Both the position numbers and the translations under genes were made by a program. DNA of 64,000 nucleotides from Labrenzia sp. CE80. GTDB lineage: Bacteria; Pseudomonadota; Alphaproteobacteria; Rhizobiales; Stappiaceae. Each line of letters opens with the position of its first letter. The stretch's first letter is position 1. The stretch is from contig NZ_WAJT01000002.1 in the NCBI RefSeq assembly GCF_009650605.1, positions 806,001 to 870,000 of the forward strand, in the 5' to 3' direction. Positions 56,360-64,000 of this stretch are shown in pieces. The notes below the pieces were generated by a model. That model made no database searches and had not been told where the DNA came from. It saw only the letters and a list, made by a program, of their open reading frames with translations.

Positions 56360-59300
56360 ATGAAGTTTTCCAAGCTACGCGTTGTGGGCTTCAAGTCCTT
56401 TGTCGAGCCGATGGAGTTTGTCATCGGAAAGGGCCTGACCGGTGTGGTCGGGCCGAACGGCTGCGGCAAGTCCAATTTGGTCGAGGCCCTTCGCTGGGTC
56501 ATGGGCGAAAACTCCTACAAGAACATGCGCGCGTCCGGCATGGACGACGTTATCTTTTCCGGATCGCTGAACCGGCCTGCCCGCAACACCGCCGAAGTCA
56601 CGCTTTTTCTCGACAATCACGACCGGACCGCGCCCTCTGCGTTCAATTCTGCTGATATGTTGGAAGTCAGCAGGCGGATCGAGCGGGAATCTGGCTCCAA
56701 CTACAAGATCAATTCTCGTGATGTGCGCGCACGCGATGTGCAGCTTCTGTTTGCGGATGCTTCCACCGGCGCCCGGTCGCCAGCCATGGTGCGTCAGGGT
56801 CAGATCGGCGAACTGATTTCCGCCAAACCGACCTCCCGCCGGCAGATCCTCGAAGAAGCGGCCGGGATTTCCGGCCTCCACAGCCGGCGTAAGGAAGCAG
56901 AGATCAGGCTGCGGGCAGCCGAGCAGAATCTGGAACGTCTTGAAGATGTGCTGGTGCAGATCGATGGCCAGCTCGACAGCCTGCGGCGCCAGTCCCGCCA
57001 GGCGTCGCGGTATCGCAATCTCTCGTCCGAGATCCGTGCGGCCGAGGCCTCTATACTCTATTTGCGCTGGAAGGATGCAGGAACGGCCTTGTCGGAGGCC
57101 GAAACGCATTTCAATGCCGCCCAGCAGCAGGTCGCCGAAGCTGCTGGTTTGCAGGCCGAAAGCGCCCGGATACAGGCAATCGCCTCCCACAAACTACCGG
57201 AATTGAGAGATGCGGCTGCATCCGCAGGAGCGGTATTGCAACGGCTGGTGATTGCGCGAAACGAATTGGATTCCGAAGAACGCCGGATCAAGGAACGTCT
57301 TCAGGACCTCGAGCGCCGACTGGTTCAGCTGGGCGAAGACGTTACCCGCGAGCAAATGCTGGTCTCCGAAAACGACGAAGTTCTCGAGCGTCTCGCCGAA
57401 GAGCGTACGGAACTGGTTGAAGAAAGCGAAACCGTTCTGGAGCGCGCAGAGCTTGCCCGTGAAAAAGTGGCCGAGGTCGGCGAAGTGCTGGCCGGCCACG
57501 AAAATCGCCTGAGCGATGTAACGGCAGCTCAGGCGCGCGGATTGGCCGAGCTCCAGCAGCTTGAGCGCCAGGTCGTTGATGCGCGCCAGCGGTCAGAGCG
57601 CCTCTCCGCGCAGGCGCTGGAAGCGCGGAAGGTGCTCGAAGCGTTGAACGAAGAGATGGCGTCGCACGACGGTATGGCTGAGCGACAAGGAGCAGTTGAG
57701 CTTGCTGAGGAGCTGCTTCTGGAGGCGGAGGCAGCTGTCGAACTTGCCGAAACACAAACGCGAGAGACCCGTGAACTCGAGCAGGCGGCGCGCGGTCCGG
57801 TCAACGACGCCGAAAAGGCGCTTTCGGCCCTGGAGACGGAAGCAAAGACCCTCGAAAAGGTCCTTAATGTCTCTCTTGGCGGAGAATGGCAGCCTGCCGT
57901 CGACAAATTGACGGTGGCACCGGGGTTTGAAACCGCGCTGGGCGCCGCACTTGGCGAGGATCTTGACGCCCCGCTCGACGCTGCAGCACCCGTGCGCTGG
58001 GGTGAAACGCCTGACGCGTCCTCAGACGCGGCTCTTCCGGAAGGGACCAAGCCGCTGGCAGGACAGGTCGATGCGCCGCACCAGCTGTCGCGGCGCCTGG
58101 CGCAGGTCGGGCTCGTAGAGGCACAGGATGGCCCCGGCCTGCAAAAGCTGCTGAAACCCGGCCAGAGACTTGTATCAAAGGACGGAGATCTGTGGCGTTG
58201 GGATGGCTTTGTTGTCAGCGCCGATGCGCCGACGCCTGCAGCTCAGCGCCTTGCCCAGAAAAACCGTCTGGCGGAATTGTCCGAAAAGATTGATGGGGCC
58301 CGCCTTATGGCGGAGGACAGCCGTGCCGAGTTGGAACGGGCATCACACAACGTCCGGCAGGCAGCTGAAAACGAACAGGCTGCCAAGGGGCGGACGCGGG
58401 GGCTCCAACAAGACCTGACCGCTGCACGTGAGGCGCTGGTTGTTGCCGAGCGTGCTTATTCCCAGCTTTCGAGCAAAAAGGCGGCCGCTGAAGAGCGTGC
58501 GGAACGGCTCGGAGAAGAAGGCGCTGAAGCGCGCGAAACACTGACAGAGGCTGAAGAAGAACTCGCCGGAGCACCCGAGGTAGCGGGCTTTCAGGATGAG
58601 ATTGCGCGCCTTCAAGCTGACGTCTCTGGGGCGCGTACGGCGCTCGCCGAGGCACGGGCCGTTTCAGAAGGCATTTCCCGCGAACAGCAGATGCGCGACC
58701 GGCGGCTGGAGTCGATTGCGCGCGAATACGACAGCTGGAAAGCCCGTGCCGCCAATGCATCCCAGCAGATCGCTGTCCTCCAGGGGCGCAAGCAGGAGGC
58801 AGAAGACGAGCGGGCAGACCTCATTGAGGCGCCTGAGGAGGTCGAACTGAAGCGCCGGAGCCTTTTCAGCGAAATTGCCAAGGCGGAAGACGCCAAAAAA
58901 CAGAAAGACGACGATCTGCTGCGGGCCGAGACGGATCTGGCGGAGGTCGATCACGCTGCTCGCGCGGCGATGGAAGGTTTGGCCGGAGCGCGCGAAGAAA
59001 AGATCCGCGCAGAAGAGCGTCTTGAAGCTGCGCGCCAGCGCAAGACCTCCATCGAGGCCCGGATTGATGAAGACCTCGAGGAGCCGGTATCGGCGTTGCC
59101 GGAGATCGCGGGCTTAAAGGAAGGCGCGCCACTCCCGGACCCGGAAGCGATCGAACGCAAGCTGGAGCGGTTAAAGGCCGAACGTGAACGTCTCGGAGGC
59201 GTGAATCTTAGGGCCGAGGAAGAACTTCGCGAGATTGATGAGCAGAAGACAACCCTTACCAGCGAGCGGGATGATCTGATCGAAGCGATTCGACGCCTGC

Positions 59301-59818
59301 GGACTGGCATTTCCAACCTGAACAAGGAGGCCCGCGAACGTTTGTTGACCTCTTTCGAGGTGGTCAACGATCATTTCCAGCGGTTGTTCACGCATTTGTT
59401 CGGCGGAGGCACTGCCGAGCTGCAATTGGTCGATTCTGATGATCCACTGGACGCGGGTCTCGAAATCATCGCCCGCCCACCTGGCAAAAAGCCCCAGACC
59501 ATGACGCTCCTGTCCGGCGGTGAGCAGGCACTGACCGCTATGGCGCTGATCTTTGCTGTCTTCCTGACGAATCCGGCGCCAATCTGCGTTCTTGATGAGG
59601 TTGACGCACCGCTCGATGACGCAAATGTCGAGCGTTATTGCGATCTGCTTGAAGAAATGGCACGGCGCACTGAAACCCGGTTTGTGGTGATCACCCATAA
59701 TCCCATTACCATGGCCCGGATGAACCGCTTGTTCGGCGTCACAATGGCTGAGCGTGGGGTCTCGCAGCTGGTCTCGGTCGATCTGGAAACCGCGGAGCGA
59801 TTCCGCGAGGCCGGCTAG
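56360..59818 (+). CDS. smc: Chromosome segregation protein SMC
   Basis: 1152 residues. N-terminal ATPase head with Walker A GPNGCGKSNLVEALRWVMGE (about 32-51), then a long coiled coil, a hinge at about 500-650 (GGEWQPAVDKLTVAPGFETALGAALG), a second coiled coil, and the C-terminal head with the signature LLSGGEQALTAMALIF and Walker B PICVLDEVDAPLDD. It binds DNA as a dimer, with ScpA/ScpB not in this window. The ATG at 56360 follows CAGGTGCGCCG. Confidence 0.97.
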   Translation: MKFSKLRVVGFKSFVEPMEFVIGKGLTGVVGPNGCGKSNLVEALRWVMGENSYKNMRASGMDDVIFSGSLNRPARNTAEVTLFLDNHDRTAPSAFNSADMLEVSRRIERESGSNYKINSRDVRARDVQLLFADASTGARSPAMVRQGQIGELISAKPTSRRQILEEAAGISGLHSRRKEAEIRLRAAEQNLERLEDVLVQIDGQLDSLRRQSRQASRYRNLSSEIRAAEASILYLRWKDAGTALSEAETHFNAAQQQVAEAAGLQAESARIQAIASHKLPELRDAAASAGAVLQRLVIARNELDSEERRIKERLQDLERRLVQLGEDVTREQMLVSENDEVLERLAEERTELVEESETVLERAELAREKVAEVGEVLAGHENRLSDVTAAQARGLAELQQLERQVVDARQRSERLSAQALEARKVLEALNEEMASHDGMAERQGAVELAEELLLEAEAAVELAETQTRETRELEQAARGPVNDAEKALSALETEAKTLEKVLNVSLGGEWQPAVDKLTVAPGFETALGAALGEDLDAPLDAAAPVRWGETPDASSDAALPEGTKPLAGQVDAPHQLSRRLAQVGLVEAQDGPGLQKLLKPGQRLVSKDGDLWRWDGFVVSADAPTPAAQRLAQKNRLAELSEKIDGARLMAEDSRAELERASHNVRQAAENEQAAKGRTRGLQQDLTAAREALVVAERAYSQLSSKKAAAEERAERLGEEGAEARETLTEAEEELAGAPEVAGFQDEIARLQADVSGARTALAEARAVSEGISREQQMRDRRLESIAREYDSWKARAANASQQIAVLQGRKQEAEDERADLIEAPEEVELKRRSLFSEIAKAEDAKKQKDDDLLRAETDLAEVDHAARAAMEGLAGAREEKIRAEERLEAARQRKTSIEARIDEDLEEPVSALPEIAGLKEGAPLPDPEAIERKLERLKAERERLGGVNLRAEEELREIDEQKTTLTSERDDLIEAIRRLRTGISNLNKEARERLLTSFEVVNDHFQRLFTHLFGGGTAELQLVDSDDPLDAGLEIIARPPGKKPQTMTLLSGGEQALTAMALIFAVFLTNPAPICVLDEVDAPLDDANVERYCDLLEEMARRTETRFVVITHNPITMARMNRLFGVTMAERGVSQLVSVDLETAERFREAG

Positions 59819-59934
59819 GATCGCCAAATCCTTGTTGCAATGCGCGCAGATCCATTCGACTTAGGTCTGGCATTGTTGCTCTGCGTTCGAAATTTTTCAT
59901 TTAAAACAAAAGCTTATCCGTCATATGGCGGTTC

Positions 59935-59963
59935 TTGACAGGGCAGGGGGTGCCGACTATGGT
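59935..59963 (+). promoter_or_regulatory. Putative sigma-70 promoter of the atp Fo operon
   Basis: TTGACA (59935-59940), exactly 17 bp, TATGGT (59958-59963). It lies 64 bp before the atpI start in the only gap ahead of the operon. Confidence 0.6.
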
Positions 59964-60026
59964 GCGCGCGGCTTACGGGGGTTGAATAACTGCCGGATCT
60001 GAGCGGATTGTTGCAGCGGGGAACAC

Positions 60027-60413
60027 ATGAGCGGCTCTGCAGACGACGAACCGATATCAGGACCGAAGGGCGATCTTCTGGAAGCTGAACTGTCAGAGCG
60101 ACGGGACCGGTTGAACCGGATGCTGGACGACAGGCAGGAGGCCGAACGGGTTTCCGCAGCCAGGTCAAAAGGCAGCTCTTCCGGCTATGGCCAGGCAATG
60201 AAACTTTCTTCGGAATTCATTGCCGGCATTTTGGTTGGAGGTGGGATCGGCTGGGTTCTGGATCAGTGGCTGGGGACGACGCCATTTGGCCTAATCGTCT
60301 TTTTGTTGCTGGGCTTTGGGGCTGGGGTCTTGAATGTTCTTAGGTCGGCGGGTTATGTCGCTGAACCAGAGAACAAGCTTCACTCCGATGAGACCGAAGA
60401 CGGTTCCGACTGA
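60027..60413 (+). CDS. atpI: ATP synthase protein I (AtpI)
   Basis: 128 residues: a charged cytoplasmic N terminus (LLEAELSERRDRLNRMLDDRQEAERV) and two membrane helices, IAGILVGGGIGWVLDQWLG and GLIVFLLLGFGAGVLNVLR, the AtpI layout. It assists c-ring assembly and is not a structural subunit. First gene of the Fo operon, 60 bp before atpB. Confidence 0.9.
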   Translation: MSGSADDEPISGPKGDLLEAELSERRDRLNRMLDDRQEAERVSAARSKGSSSGYGQAMKLSSEFIAGILVGGGIGWVLDQWLGTTPFGLIVFLLLGFGAGVLNVLRSAGYVAEPENKLHSDETEDGSD

Positions 60414-60473
60414 ATAATGTGTCCGCGCCGTAACTGGCGCGCCTTGAAATGAACGAGCGAAGAAGGCTGACCG

Positions 60474-61223
60474 GTGGCGAACGATCCGATCCATCAGTTC
60501 CAGATCCAGAAACTTTTCCCGATTGAAGTCGGGGGTATGGATTTCTCTTTCACCAATTCTTCGCTGTTCATGGTTGCGACCGTGGCAGCGGCGTCTGCGT
60601 TCCTGATCTTCTCGACCAGTGGTCGCGGCCTTGTCCCGACCCGCATGCAGTCCATTTCCGAAATGGCGTATGAGTTCGTGGCAGGAATGCTGCGAAGCTC
60701 CGCCGGAACTGAAGGCATGCGCTTCTTTCCGATGGTCTTCTCGCTGTTCATGTTTGTCCTGGTGGCAAACCTGTTCGGCATGTTCCCTTACTTCTTCACG
60801 GTCACCAGCCACATCATCGTCACCTTCGCGCTGTCGATGCTGGTGATACTGACAGTGACAATCTACGGCTTCATGCGTCATGGCATGAAGTTCTTGGGTC
60901 TCTTCGTGCCAGCTGGCGTTCCCGGCGCCCTGATCCCGATTGTTGCGCCGATCGAAGTGATTTCCTTTCTTTCCCGTCCGGTTAGCCTCTCTGTTCGTCT
61001 GTTCGCGAACATGCTTGCCGGTCACATCACCTTGAAGGTGTTCGCAGGCTTTATCGTAAGCCTGAGCGCAATGGGCGCTGTCGGCATCTTCGGTGCAATT
61101 CTTCCGCTCGGAATGACGGTTGCGCTTACAGCGCTGGAATTCCTCGTCGCCTTCCTGCAGGCCTATGTCTTCACGGTCCTGACCTGCATGTATTTGAACG
61201 ACGCAATCCACCCGTCACACTAA
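60474..61223 (+). CDS. atpB: ATP synthase Fo subunit a
   Basis: 249 residues from the GTG at 60474, with AAGAAGG upstream. Five or six helices. The essential Arg is in [22 protein letters not shown], and the C-terminal [25 protein letters not shown] carries the conserved Gln/Glu region of the proton half-channels. N terminus [16 protein letters not shown] is typical of alphaproteobacteria. Confidence 0.95.
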   Translation: MANDPIHQFQIQKLFPIEVGGMDFSFTNSSLFMVATVAAASAFLIFSTSGRGLVPTRMQSISEMAYEFVAGMLRSSAGTEGMRFFPMVFSLFMFVLVANLFGMFPYFFTVTSHIIVTFALSMLVILTVTIYGFMRHGMKFLGLFVPAGVPGALIPIVAPIEVISFLSRPVSLSVRLFANMLAGHITLKVFAGFIVSLSAMGAVGIFGAILPLGMTVALTALEFLVAFLQAYVFTVLTCMYLNDAIHPSH

Positions 61224-61238
61224 GCGTTTCAAGCTCAT

Positions 61239-61259
61239 GCGGTGCCGAACCGGCACCGC
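61239..61259 (+). other. Hairpin between atpB and atpE
   Basis: Perfect 9-bp stem GCGGTGCCG / CGGCACCGC with an AAC loop, no T-tract. Such structures ahead of atpE are thought to support the higher subunit c yield needed for the c-ring. Confidence 0.55.
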
Positions 61260-61302
61260 CTGGTGAGACAATCTGCAAAAACACAATCTAGGAGCACGTG
61301 TC

Positions 61303-61527
61303 ATGGAAGCAGAAGCAGCAAAGTACATCGGCGCCGGTATCGCATGCCTCGGCATGGGCGGTGCAGCTATCGCACTCGGCAACATCTTCGGCAGCTACCT
61401 CGCTGGCGCACTGCGCAACCCGACAGCAGCTGACGGCCAGTTCGGCCGTCTGGTTTTCGGCTTCGCCGTTACCGAAGCTCTGGGCATCTTCTCCCTGCTG
61501 ATCGCCCTTCTTCTCCTTTTTGCGTAA
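61303..61527 (+). CDS. atpE: ATP synthase Fo subunit c
   Basis: 74-residue two-helix proteolipid. The proton-binding carboxylate is Glu58 in [14 protein letters not shown], and the polar loop is [13 protein letters not shown]-terminal helix [27 protein letters not shown] contains the Gly-rich packing face. The Glu with no extra ligands indicates H+ coupling. Confidence 0.96.
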   Translation: MEAEAAKYIGAGIACLGMGGAAIALGNIFGSYLAGALRNPTAADGQFGRLVFGFAVTEALGIFSLLIALLLLFA

Positions 61528-61566
61528 GAACTCGCTAGTCCCTAGCGAAACTGACGCGACTCCGGT

Positions 61567-61601
61567 GGCGGCGCCTAGGCCTTCAAGGTAACAGCGCCGC
61601 C
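61567..61601 (+). other. Hairpin between atpE and the b' gene
   Basis: 8-bp stem GGCGGCGC / GCGCCGCC with a 19-nt loop, ending 24 bp before the b' start. Probably stabilises or separates the atpE message. Confidence 0.45.
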
Positions 61602-61624
61602 TAACCGGGATTTGGAGACAGGAA

Positions 61625-62185
61625 ATGGCAAGCCAAACCCATTCGACTACCGAAGGCACGCACGAAGTGATCGAAGTGCCGCAGGGTGAACATGGTGCGG
61701 GTTTCCCGCCGTTCGACAGCTCGACCTTCGCTTCGCAGATCCTTTGGCTGGCCATCACCTTCGGCCTGTTCTACTGGATCATGAAGAACGTGGCCGTGCC
61801 GCGGATTGCTGGCATTCTCGAAGATCGTAAGGATCGCATCGCTGGTGATCTTGCCGAGGCCAACCGCCTCAAGCAGGAAACCGACGCTGCCATCGCCGCT
61901 TACGAACAGGCCCTTGCCGAAGCGCGCAACAAGGCTCATGGCATCGCCCATGACACGCGTGCCAAACTGAAGGCCGAGAACGAAGCTCGCCGGGAAAAGG
62001 CTGAAACCGAGCTTGCCGAAAAGCTCGCAGCAGCAGAAACCCACATTGCCGGTATCAAGACCGAGGCCCTGTCACAGATTGGCGACATTGCCGGAGAAAC
62101 CACCACAGCGCTCGTTGAAGTGCTGATGGGCAAGGCTCCGACAAAGACCGATCTGACCAAGGCGCTCAAGTCGGCGATGAACTGA
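61625..62185 (+). CDS. atpF': ATP synthase Fo subunit b'
   Basis: 186 residues: an N-terminal extension rich in His/Thr, one membrane helix (ILWLAITFGLFYWIMKNVAVP) and a long charged coiled coil (RIAGILEDRKDRIAGDLAEANRLKQETDAAI...). It is the diverged second copy of b, forming the stator stalk with AtpF. ATG at 61625 after GGAGACAGGAA. It ends 10 bp before atpF. Confidence 0.92.
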   Translation: MASQTHSTTEGTHEVIEVPQGEHGAGFPPFDSSTFASQILWLAITFGLFYWIMKNVAVPRIAGILEDRKDRIAGDLAEANRLKQETDAAIAAYEQALAEARNKAHGIAHDTRAKLKAENEARREKAETELAEKLAAAETHIAGIKTEALSQIGDIAGETTTALVEVLMGKAPTKTDLTKALKSAMN

Positions 62186-62195
62186 GGAGACGACA

Positions 62196-62675
62196 ATGGA
62201 CGCAACATTTTGGGCCTTTGTCGGTCTCGTTCTCTTTCTCGCTGCCATGTTCTGGGTCAAGGTCCCGAGCAAGATCAGCGGTGCGCTGGACAACCGTGCA
62301 GATGACATCCGCAAGGAACTGGACGAAGCGCGGAAGCTCCGCGAAGAAGCTCAGGCTCTTTTGTCGGACTATCAGCGCAAGCGTCATGAAGCCGAAGGTG
62401 AAGCAGAAGCGATCATCGCTGAAGCAAACTCTGAAGCCGAACGTTTGACCGTTGAAACCAACAACGCTCTGGAAGAGATGATCGCCCGCCGCTCCAAGGC
62501 TGCGGAAGACAAGATCGCCCAGGCCGAGACACAGGCTATCGCCGAGGTTCGTGCACGTGCTGCGGACATTGCGGTGGCTGCGGCTGAACAGATCCTGTCC
62601 GCCAAGGTCAAGGACAAGGTGGCTGATGACATCCTGTCCAAGAGCATTGCTCAGGTGAAAGAAAAGCTGAACTGA
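62196..62675 (+). CDS. atpF: ATP synthase Fo subunit b
   Basis: 159 residues with the N-terminal membrane helix (FWAFVGLVLFLAAMFWVKVPSKI) and a peripheral-stalk coiled coil starting at LDNRADDIRKELDEARKLREEAQ. It pairs with b' to hold F1. The F1 genes (atpHAGDC) are not in this window, as usual in alphaproteobacteria, where Fo and F1 form separate operons. A terminator follows. Confidence 0.95.
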   Translation: MDATFWAFVGLVLFLAAMFWVKVPSKISGALDNRADDIRKELDEARKLREEAQALLSDYQRKRHEAEGEAEAIIAEANSEAERLTVETNNALEEMIARRSKAAEDKIAQAETQAIAEVRARAADIAVAAAEQILSAKVKDKVADDILSKSIAQVKEKLN

Positions 62676-62701
62676 TCTGACCAAAGATCAGTTTGAACGA
62701 G

Positions 62702-62731
62702 AAGCGGCCTCCGGGCCGCTTTTTTGTTTTT
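62702..62731 (+). terminator. Terminator of the atp Fo operon
   Basis: Perfect stem AAGCGGCC-TCCG-GGCCGCTT followed by TTTTTGTTTTT. Confidence 0.9.
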
Positions 62732-62804
62732 GGGCGCCGCTGCAGCAACTGATCTTTTCGTGTGTGACAATACTTGAAAGCCCAAGGGTAAGGGAGATGT
62801 TGCA

Positions 62805-63185
62805 ATGGCCCTAGTATTCGACGAAGCCCAAATCAGGGCGGCCTTGAAGAAAGCTTGGTCACTGGAAACTGCCGTTCAATGGACCGAAGAAAATCCGGCT
62901 CTGGGGCAGTGCAACGTTACGGCAGCTGTTATTGAGGACCTCTTCGGCGGAGAAATTCTGCGCACCGCGCTGCCCGGTGTGATGCATTATTACAATCGCA
63001 TTGATGATCAGGCGATAGATTTTACCGACAGCCAGTTTTCGGGGCCTGGGTCGGTTTTTGAGGCTCCTTCGTCCTATGATCACGAACTTACAACGCACGA
63101 TGCGGCAATGGTTGGCATTCCACGGCGGGAATTCGACACGTTGAAAGAAGCCTTAATCAAAGGGCTCTCAGATCCGACTCGTTGA
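62805..63185 (+). CDS. YunG-like family protein
   Basis: 126 residues. The pattern TAVQWTEENPALGQCNVTAAVIEDLFGGEILRT, then HYYNRIDDQAIDFTDSQF, resembles the YunG family, in which Cys in GQC and His in HYYNR could form a Cys-His pair reminiscent of papain-like folds. No function is established. Its end overlaps the convergent rnhB by 29 bp. ATG at 62805 follows AAGGGAGATG. Confidence 0.6.
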   Translation: MALVFDEAQIRAALKKAWSLETAVQWTEENPALGQCNVTAAVIEDLFGGEILRTALPGVMHYYNRIDDQAIDFTDSQFSGPGSVFEAPSSYDHELTTHDAAMVGIPRREFDTLKEALIKGLSDPTR

Positions 63186-63840
63186 CCGAACCTGACGCTA
63201 TCCGCACAGGTTTGAAGGACCTGCGGTGCAGCGGGCAGGGGCCAAGCCTCGTGAGCGCTTCGCTATGCTTCGGCACGCCGTAGCCTTTGTGAACGGCGAA
63301 TCCATATCCAGGGTGATGATCGTCGGCGCGCATCATCATTCGGTCACGCAGAACTTTGGCCACAATCGAGGCGGCCGCAATGCAAAGGCAACGCCCGTCG
63401 CCCTTGATCAGGCTTTGTCCATCTTGTGTGAGGCCAGGCGGCACGTCCCGTCCATCCACCAGAACCATCTGGGGGGGCAAGGCGAGCGCATTGACAGCCC
63501 GCAACATTGCGCCAAGGGTGGCCGCACGGATGTTCTTCTCATCAATGGTCACCGCGCTGGCGCTGGCAATGCCCACATGGGCTGATGTCATGATCTGATC
63601 AAAGAGAGCTTCGCGCTTGGCCTCGGTCAGTTTCTTGGAATCGTTGAGACCTTTTGGCAGATTGTCGTAGTCTAGGATAACGGCCGCCGTTACCACCGGC
63701 CCGGCCCAGGGCCCGCGGCCCGCCTCATCTACGCCCGCCAGGAGCCCGTCAAACGACGCGGCATGGCGTCGCTCCACTCGGGCATCGGGCGCGTCGGGAA
63801 AGGGAAGGTCGAAGAGGGAAGGGGCAGTGCGCTTGCTCAT
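63157..63840 (-). CDS. rnhB: Ribonuclease HII
   Basis: 227 residues; cleaves RNA in RNA:DNA hybrids and single ribonucleotides. The catalytic DEAGRGP is in LAGVDEAGRGPWAGPVVTAAVIL (D, E), with later carboxylates in MVLVDGRDVPPG and MMMRADDHHPGYGF; the GR/KG features are normal. The window also has rnhA. Upstream lies a PA0069-type radical SAM gene, the usual rhizobial neighbour. Confidence 0.95.
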   Translation of the reverse strand: MSKRTAPSLFDLPFPDAPDARVERRHAASFDGLLAGVDEAGRGPWAGPVVTAAVILDYDNLPKGLNDSKKLTEAKREALFDQIMTSAHVGIASASAVTIDEKNIRAATLGAMLRAVNALALPPQMVLVDGRDVPPGLTQDGQSLIKGDGRCLCIAAASIVAKVLRDRMMMRADDHHPGYGFAVHKGYGVPKHSEALTRLGPCPLHRRSFKPVRIASGSVNESDLRAL

Positions 63841-63885
63841 CGCCCAAGTGTGCCGCCGAGCGTGTCTTGCGGCAAGGCTTGCTTC

Positions 63886-64000
63886 CTAAAAGAGGTCCAG
63901 CTGTACCCCACCTTTTTGCGGCGACACGAAGAGTTCCGTGTTGAGCTTGCGGCGGCGTGTGTTCAGCCCCAAGCGCTTGGCGGCGAGCTGAAAACGTTTG
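63886..64000 (-). CDS. PA0069-family radical SAM protein, C-terminal end only
   Basis: Only the last 37 codons are in the window, reading KRFQLAAKRLGLNTRRRKL then NTELFVSPQKGGVQLDLF and a TAG stop. The FxLAxKRLGLN...QLxLF ending matches the PA0069-like radical SAM proteins (spore photolyase-like) that sit beside rnhB in Rhizobiales. The radical SAM domain lies outside the window. Confidence 0.65.
   Translation of the reverse strand, partial: KRFQLAAKRLGLNTRRRKLNTELFVSPQKGGVQLDLF

Overview
The window is a gene-dense, GC-rich alphaproteobacterial chromosome segment. The order ubiA / DUF6101 / pmbA / cysQ-like / DUF4170 / DUF374 / waaA / lpxK / DUF2093, the cox cluster beside tldD and an ialB-family gene, a CcrM methyltransferase, an Irr-type iron box and an atpIBEF'F Fo cluster all point to the Hyphomicrobiales (Rhizobiales). 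The split glycine decarboxylase would fit the Stappiaceae (Roseibium/Labrenzia/Stappia), but that is inference. I see no rRNA, tRNA, insertion sequence, prophage or CRISPR array.

Layout. 0-3.4 kb: two GGDEF proteins around ubiA, then DUF6101. 3.7-9.4 kb: pmbA, cysQ-like phosphatase and a lipid A/Kdo operon (DUF4170, DUF374 acyltransferase, waaA, lpxK) facing DUF2093. 9.6-14.8 kb: two coupled small ORFs, tldD, a HAD hydrolase, a KefB-type antiporter and an IalB protein. 15.3-22.1 kb: aa3 cytochrome c oxidase and its assembly genes (ctaC, ctaD, ctaB, a 53-residue CoxF-like ORF, ctaG, ctaE, DUF983, SURF1), preceded by a perfect FNR/FixK box and an 18-bp tandem repeat. 22.1-34.4 kb: peroxiredoxin, DsbD-like protein, YqgE, thrC, M16 protease, GNAT, a large PAS-GGDEF-EAL protein, and a reverse-strand operon ispH-thrB-rnhA-lipid kinase. 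34.5-40.5 kb: a lipoprotein and a tandem glycine riboswitch driving gcvT-gcvH-osmC-gcvPA-gcvPB. 40.6-46.6 kb: MarR/isochorismatase pair, tyrS, and an accessory stretch (unknown protein, MerR, atypical SDR, VOC, membrane protein). 46.7-55.4 kb: ccrM, amn, PhyH/LysR/DMT cluster, bacterioferritin, mutY. 54.9-64 kb: DUF721, DsbA-like, smc, ATP synthase Fo operon, YunG-like protein, rnhB and the tail of a radical SAM gene.

The most interesting signal lies in the apparently empty 240 bp before tyrS. A 22-codon ORF (41881-41949) carries three Tyr codons in four positions (Y-F-Y-Y). It is followed by a perfect 13-bp terminator hairpin whose 5' arm can instead pair with the end of the leader ORF. This is the full 1:2 / 2:3 / 3:4 architecture of a ribosome-mediated transcription attenuator, here apparently sensing charged tRNA-Tyr to control tyrosyl-tRNA synthetase. 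The start codon lies where transcription from an upstream TTGACA element would begin, so the leader mRNA may be leaderless.

Other regulatory elements read from sequence: FNR box (14997-15014), Irr/ICE box before bfr (53482-53498), operators overlapping the start codons of the MarR and LysR genes, a possible 19-bp-spacer MerR promoter, and a GANTC site in the ccrM leader.
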